Assembly (NCBI GenBank): GCA_006954465.1
Contig: LVVU01000085.1
Span: 1 to 9,455, forward strand
Direction: 5' to 3'
From: Candidatus Methanoprimaticola hominis
GTDB taxonomy: Archaea; Thermoplasmatota; Thermoplasmata; Methanomassiliicoccales; Methanomethylophilaceae
DNA length: 9,455 nucleotides
Shown: positions 6,430 through 9,455 of the stretch, one piece after another
Position numbering within the stretch: position 1 is the stretch's first letter
How the letters are laid out: each line of letters starts with the position of its first letter
Position numbers and translations under genes: made by a program
Notes under the pieces: model-generated
The model's input: the letters and a program-made list of their open reading frames with translations, nothing else
Databases searched by the model: none
What the model was told of the DNA's origin: nothing

Positions 6430-7028
6430 AGGACCGACCCCGCGAAGGAGATGAAGTTCTCAAGGAACCTCATGCCGGATGCGCTGCTCTTCTCCGGGTG
6501 GAACTGCGTCCCGTAGACGTTGGCCTTCCGGAAGAACGTGGGGATGTCGGTTCCGTCGTAGTCGGTGGTGCCGACGGTGATGTCCTCGTCGGGGCATCCG
6601 CGGAACGAGTGCGCGAAGTAGAAGTGCCTGTCCCCGATCCCGTCCATGAGGGGATCGTCGGACTCGACGGAGTTCCATCCCATGTGGGGGATTATCCTCC
6701 CTTCCAGAGGAACGACCTTCCCGTCGAGGAAGCCGAGTCCGGGCGTGGTGCCCTCGGCGCTGCTTCCGAAGAGGATCTGCATGCCGATGCAGATGCCGAG
6801 CGCGGGCGTTCCCGATGCGAGCTTCTCGCGGATGTCCTCCCTGTAGGGCTGGAGTTTCTCCATGGTCCTGTCGAAGGCTCCGACCCCGGGGAAGACGATG
6901 CATTCCGCGTCGAGGACGTCCTTCATGTCCGTCACCACGGTGACATCCGCTCCGCAGTTCTCCAGGGAGCGTCTGATGGAATAGAGGTTGCCCACCCCGT
7001 AATCGGTGAGCGTGATGTTCAGCGGCAT
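6426..7028 (-). CDS. hisH: Imidazole glycerol phosphate synthase, glutaminase subunit HisH
   Basis: HisH is the class I glutamine amidotransferase that releases ammonia for HisF. The 200-residue protein has the full catalytic triad: nucleophile C80 in LGICIGMQ, and H177 with E179 in GTQFHPEKS. Other family marks are DYGVGNLYSI (9-18), FPGVGAF (46-52), PHMGWN (114-119) and FYFAHSF (136-142). ATG 7028 is chosen because it gives the conserved DYGxGN strand at the usual distance; it overlaps the end of hisC by 10 nt. The stop overlaps hisA as GTGA. Keeping hisH next to hisA, with hisF further down the same operon, is consistent with co-expression of the two subunits. Confidence 0.96.
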   Translation of the reverse strand: MPLNITLTDYGVGNLYSIRRSLENCGADVTVVTDMKDVLDAECIVFPGVGAFDRTMEKLQPYREDIREKLASGTPALGICIGMQILFGSSAEGTTPGLGFLDGKVVPLEGRIIPHMGWNSVESDDPLMDGIGDRHFYFAHSFRGCPDEDITVGTTDYDGTDIPTFFRKANVYGTQFHPEKSSASGMRFLENFISFAGSVL

Positions 7029-8074
7029 CCGGAGATCACCTCGTCGGCCTTCTCCAGGAACAGGTCGTTGAGCTCCGCGGTGCCCACGGTGGGCCTGACG
7101 CAGTTCTCGGTCCTGCGCTTCGAGCCGAAGTCCCTGATGAGGATGCCCTTCTCCCTGAGTCCGTCCACGAGGACCTTGTGGTCGATGGGCGAGCGTGCGA
7201 GGATGAAATTGGAATCGGACGGGAACGTCTCGAAGCCCAGCTTCTCCATGCCCTTCATGAGCCTGGGGCGCTGCTCCCTGACGAGCTCGACGCTCCTCCT
7301 GACGAACTCCTGGTCCTTCACCGCCGCGACGGCGGCCCCTTCGCTGATCGCGTTGAGGGAATAGGGGATCTTGACGCATCCCATCATCTCCGCCAGACGG
7401 GGGTTGGATGCCATGTATCCGACGCGGAGCGCCGCCATGGCGTAGGCCTTGGAGAACGTCCTGGTCACGACAAGGTTGTCGAACTCCCCGACCTTGGAGA
7501 TCATGCCGTCACCGGAGTACTCGGCATACGCCTCGTCGAGGATGACGATGCCGTCGAATCTGGCGATGAGGTCCTCCAGGTCCTTCTGCCTGAAGCAGTT
7601 CCCGGTGGGGTTGTTGGGGGAGGGCACGATGGTGAGCTTCGCCTTGGTCCTGACCATCGCATCGACATCCAGCTGGTAGTCGTCGGTCAGGTCGACCATC
7701 ACGGCCTTGCCGCCGTTGCATTTGACGAAGTAATCGTAGAGCGAATACGAAGGAACTGGGACGGCGGTGTCGTCTCCCCAGTTGGTGAACGTCTTGAAGA
7801 TGACATCGATCATCTCGTCCGAGCCGTTCCCCGCGATGATGTTCTCGGGATCGAGCCCGTAGAGCTCTCCGAGGGCCTCCCTGAGGCTGCCCGAGTACGT
7901 GTCGGGGTAGCCGTTCAGGTCCCATGTGTGGGTGCGGAGGTACTCCGCCGCGGCGGGATTGGAGCCCAGGACGTTGGTGTTGGTGTCGAGGCGGATCTCT
8001 CCGTGGAGCTTGGGGTTGTAGTACTTGACGAAATCCCTGGTGGTCTCCCTCATGATGCTCCGGTCCCCGTTCAT
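7019..8074 (-). CDS. hisC: Histidinol-phosphate aminotransferase HisC
   Basis: HisC is a PLP enzyme of fold type I that transaminates imidazole acetol phosphate with glutamate. The 351-residue product has NGSDE (83-87), SPNNPTG (152-158), the PLP-ring Asp D180 in LDEAYAEY, the Schiff-base Lys K209 in TFSKAYAMA, R217 in LRVGY, and the carboxylate-binding R327 in NCVRPTVGT. ATG 8074 overlaps the hisG stop as ATGA, the junction style of this operon. ATG 8053, seven codons in, with GGAG 4 nt before it, is a workable alternative. Substrate is assigned from the operon; by sequence alone this subgroup could be confused with other class II aminotransferases such as CobD-like enzymes. Confidence 0.95.
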   Translation of the reverse strand: MNGDRSIMRETTRDFVKYYNPKLHGEIRLDTNTNVLGSNPAAAEYLRTHTWDLNGYPDTYSGSLREALGELYGLDPENIIAGNGSDEMIDVIFKTFTNWGDDTAVPVPSYSLYDYFVKCNGGKAVMVDLTDDYQLDVDAMVRTKAKLTIVPSPNNPTGNCFRQKDLEDLIARFDGIVILDEAYAEYSGDGMISKVGEFDNLVVTRTFSKAYAMAALRVGYMASNPRLAEMMGCVKIPYSLNAISEGAAVAAVKDQEFVRRSVELVREQRPRLMKGMEKLGFETFPSDSNFILARSPIDHKVLVDGLREKGILIRDFGSKRRTENCVRPTVGTAELNDLFLEKADEVISGCR

Positions 8075-8934
8075 CTGACCAGCCTCTGGATCTCGGTGGT
8101 GAGGATCCCTTTGGCTCCTATCTTCTTCAGCTCGGAAATGGTGCGGTAGGTGTCTGCGCTGTCGATGACGGCATGGAGGGCGACGTAGCCGGTGTTGCCG
8201 GCGATGTCGAGGACGGTGGGGCCCTCCAGTCCGGGGAGGATGTTCTCCGCGTCCTTGACGCGGTCGCAGGGGACGTTGGCCATCAGGTACTTCTTCGACT
8301 CGGCGTTGATCACGCTGTCTATCGAGTCGACGAGCTCCTCGATCTCCGCTCCGTATCTGGAGAGTGCGGCCTCGCTGGTGAAGATGCAGGCCTGGGAGTC
8401 GAGGATCTTGCAGGCCTCGTTCATCCTGTTCATCCTGAGGGTCGAACCGGTGGAGACGAGGTCCACGATGTAATCGGCGATGCCCAGATAGGGCATGACC
8501 TCCGCCGCTCCGGTGACGACTATGACGTTGACGTCCTTGCCGATGGACTCGAAGTAGCGGTTGGTGATATTGGGGTAGGAGGTGGCGATGCGGGCGCCGT
8601 CCTTGATCTGGGAGGCGTCGGTGATGCCGCTCTCGTCCGGGACCGCCACGGCCATGTGGCAGTATCCGAACCTGAGGTCCAGCTTCTTGACGATGGACAC
8701 TCCGGCCTCGGCGACCTGGTCCTCGCCGGTGATTCCCAGGTCGATCGCGCCTTTGGCGATGAATTCCGGGATGTCCTGGGCCCTGACGAACAGGACCTCC
8801 ACATCCTGGTTCCTGGCCTTGATATAGAGCTTCCTTCCGATCTCCTCGCCGAGGTCCAATCCGGCCTTGGTCAGGAGTTCGACTGTCCTCTCGTTGAGAC
8901 GGCCCTTGTTGGGTACCCCGAATTTGAGCGTCAT
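8071..8934 (-). CDS. hisG: ATP phosphoribosyltransferase HisG, long form
   Basis: HisG joins ATP and PRPP to make phosphoribosyl-ATP, the committed and feedback-controlled step. At 287 residues it is the long form, which has its own ACT-like regulatory domain (about 213-287) and needs no HisZ. Motifs seen are FGVPNKGRL (5-13), IDLGITGEDQV (64-74), and the PRPP-binding loop DYIVDLVSTGSTLR (154-167). The C-terminal part fits allosteric inhibition by histidine, as known for long-form enzymes. ATG 8934 is preferred because it gives the canonical N-terminus and has GAGG 5 nt upstream. It is the first gene of the operon, with its own 74-nt upstream region containing a TATA-like box. The stop overlaps hisC as ATGA. 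Confidence 0.97.
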   Translation of the reverse strand: MTLKFGVPNKGRLNERTVELLTKAGLDLGEEIGRKLYIKARNQDVEVLFVRAQDIPEFIAKGAIDLGITGEDQVAEAGVSIVKKLDLRFGYCHMAVAVPDESGITDASQIKDGARIATSYPNITNRYFESIGKDVNVIVVTGAAEVMPYLGIADYIVDLVSTGSTLRMNRMNEACKILDSQACIFTSEAALSRYGAEIEELVDSIDSVINAESKKYLMANVPCDRVKDAENILPGLEGPTVLDIAGNTGYVALHAVIDSADTYRTISELKKIGAKGILTTEIQRLVR

Positions 8935-8960
8935 AGTGTCCTCTGGGGTTTCGCATCCTA

Positions 8961-8980
8961 TCTTTGTAAATAATCATTAC
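8961..8980 (-). promoter_or_regulatory. Presumed his operon promoter with an imperfect inverted repeat
   Basis: The 74-nt gap before hisG has one AT-rich island, reading GTAATGATTATTTACAAAGA on the minus strand. ATTATTTA resembles an archaeal TATA box and lies about 35-40 nt upstream of the ATG, which would give a leader of about 10 nt containing the GAGG ribosome site. The same bases form an imperfect palindrome, GTAA...TTAC (8966-8980), where a repressor could block TBP. The assignment is by position and base composition only. Confidence 0.4.
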
Positions 8981-9000
8981 CGTCCCCTTCTGAGGGACGG
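8980..9000 (-). terminator. Stem-loop after cbiK
   Basis: CCGTCCC and GGGACGG form a perfect 7-bp stem with a 7-nt loop, starting 8 nt after the cbiK stop. On the minus strand it is followed by moderately T-rich sequence (TAATGATTATTTAC), which also serves as the presumed his promoter. It probably marks the end of the cbiK transcript. Because it lies directly upstream of the his promoter, an operator role is also possible. Confidence 0.45.
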
Positions 9001-9008
9001 CGGGACGC

Positions 9009-9455
9009 TCACTGGGCTTCCATGACGTCCCTGATGTGCTGGACGAAGAGCTCCCTGAATCCGGGGAACTCGCCCAGGCCCCTGACGATGCACTCCACCT
9101 CGTATCCGTTGGAGGACAGGAAGGTCTTCAGCGAATCCTCCTCGTCCCCGGCCATGTCGTTGATCGCATGGTCCCCGGCGACGATCATGAACGGGATGGT
9201 GACGGCCTTGCGGCAGCGGCAGTGGTTCATCATGCGGAGGGTGTCCTCGAACTCGGGGTATCCCTCCACGGTAGTGACGAACACGTTCCCGATCCCGGCG
9301 CCGAAGAGCTTCATCTGGAGCTGGCTGTACGCCGCGTTGGCGTAGTGGGGCGTTCCGTGCCCCATCAGGACCAGGTCCCTGTCCCCGCAGAGCGGGAGGA
9401 GGCAGGTGCGGATGGCCTCGACGGCGTTGTCGTAGTCCTCGGACGTGGTGAGCAG
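9009..9455 (-). CDS. cbiK: Sirohydrochlorin cobaltochelatase CbiK, C-terminal 148 residues
   Basis: The gene enters from the right edge with its frame open at 9455 and ends at TGA 9009-9011. The visible part corresponds to the second half of the roughly 260-residue CbiK chelatase, which inserts Co2+ into sirohydrochlorin in the anaerobic cobalamin pathway. Diagnostic motifs are LVLMGHGTPH, with the first catalytic His at visible residue 33 (equivalent to Salmonella H145), VEGYPEF (E64, the metal-site Glu), and VAGDHAINDMAGDEEDS (His 96, equivalent to H207). The C-terminus, including GLGEFPGFRELFVQHI, also fits. An unusual HCRCR cluster at residues 78-82 could bind metal. The CbiK fold group is distinct from the short CbiX/CfbA chelatases typical of methanogens. 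It is followed by a stem-loop and then the his operon, which appears to be a separate unit. Confidence 0.93.
   Translation of the reverse strand: MLTTSEDYDNAVEAIRTCLLPLCGDRDLVLMGHGTPHYANAAYSQLQMKLFGAGIGNVFVTTVEGYPEFEDTLRMMNHCRCRKAVTIPFMIVAGDHAINDMAGDEEDSLKTFLSSNGYEVECIVRGLGEFPGFRELFVQHIRDVMEAQ

Noticed and set aside
8075..8977. N-terminal extension of hisC through the hisG region
   Set aside because: The extension is shadow sequence opposite in phase to hisG; hisC starts at ATG 8074 by family alignment and by the ATGA overlap.
1..9455. tRNA, rRNA, CRISPR array, insertion sequence or phage elements
   Set aside because: No cloverleaf-like, regularly spaced repeat, transposase-like or terminal inverted repeat sequence was seen; almost all bases belong to the genes listed.

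Overview
The window is a GC-rich, gene-dense piece of what is most likely an archaeal chromosome. Every gene I can support lies on the minus strand, so transcription runs from high to low coordinates. The archaeal assignment rests on a Cys-rich helix-turn-helix protein of a typically archaeal regulator family (COG2522-like), on TATA-like promoter boxes without bacterial -35/-10 pairs, and on a small archaeal-style PHP phosphatase at the end of a his operon. A methanogen of the Thermoplasmata (Methanomassiliicoccales-like) fits the GC content, the cobalt chelatase gene and the exclusive use of TGA stops, but this is inference only.

Layout from right to left (direction of transcription): (1) the C-terminal part of a CbiK-type sirohydrochlorin cobaltochelatase runs in from the right edge (9009-9455). 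(2) A short intergenic region holds a stem-loop and the presumed his promoter. (3) A compact histidine biosynthesis operon follows: hisG, hisC, hisH, hisA, an HTH/Cys-rich regulator, hisB, hisF, hisI, hisE and a PHP-family phosphatase (2676-8934). Most junctions are ATGA/GTGA stop-start overlaps, implying translational coupling. (4) A 164-base intergenic region carries a second stem-loop, a clear TATA box and an inverted repeat. (5) A complete sodium-coupled NSS-family transporter gene occupies 1117-2511. (6) A 132-base gap with a third stem-loop follows. (7) An unrecognised gene (1-984), apparently starting at TTG behind a strong Shine-Dalgarno sequence, runs off the left edge.

Together the his genes cover the path from PRPP and ATP (HisG, HisE, HisI, HisA, HisH/HisF) through HisB and HisC to histidinol phosphate. 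The PHP protein is the natural candidate for histidinol-phosphatase. Only hisD, the last step, is absent. One link looks broken: the hisI frame loses its family resemblance exactly at the third zinc-ligand cysteine, and hisE resumes in another frame, so a small deletion, a frameshift or an assembly error must be considered.

Points most worth a second look are the regulator embedded in the operon, the hisI/hisE frame break, the GC-rich stem-loop 5-8 nt after the last stop codon of all three transcription units, repeated ATTAC/GTAAT elements in the two best promoters, and the unknown TTG-start gene. I found no RNA genes, CRISPR arrays, insertion sequences or phage features, and no gene-free stretch above 300 bases.
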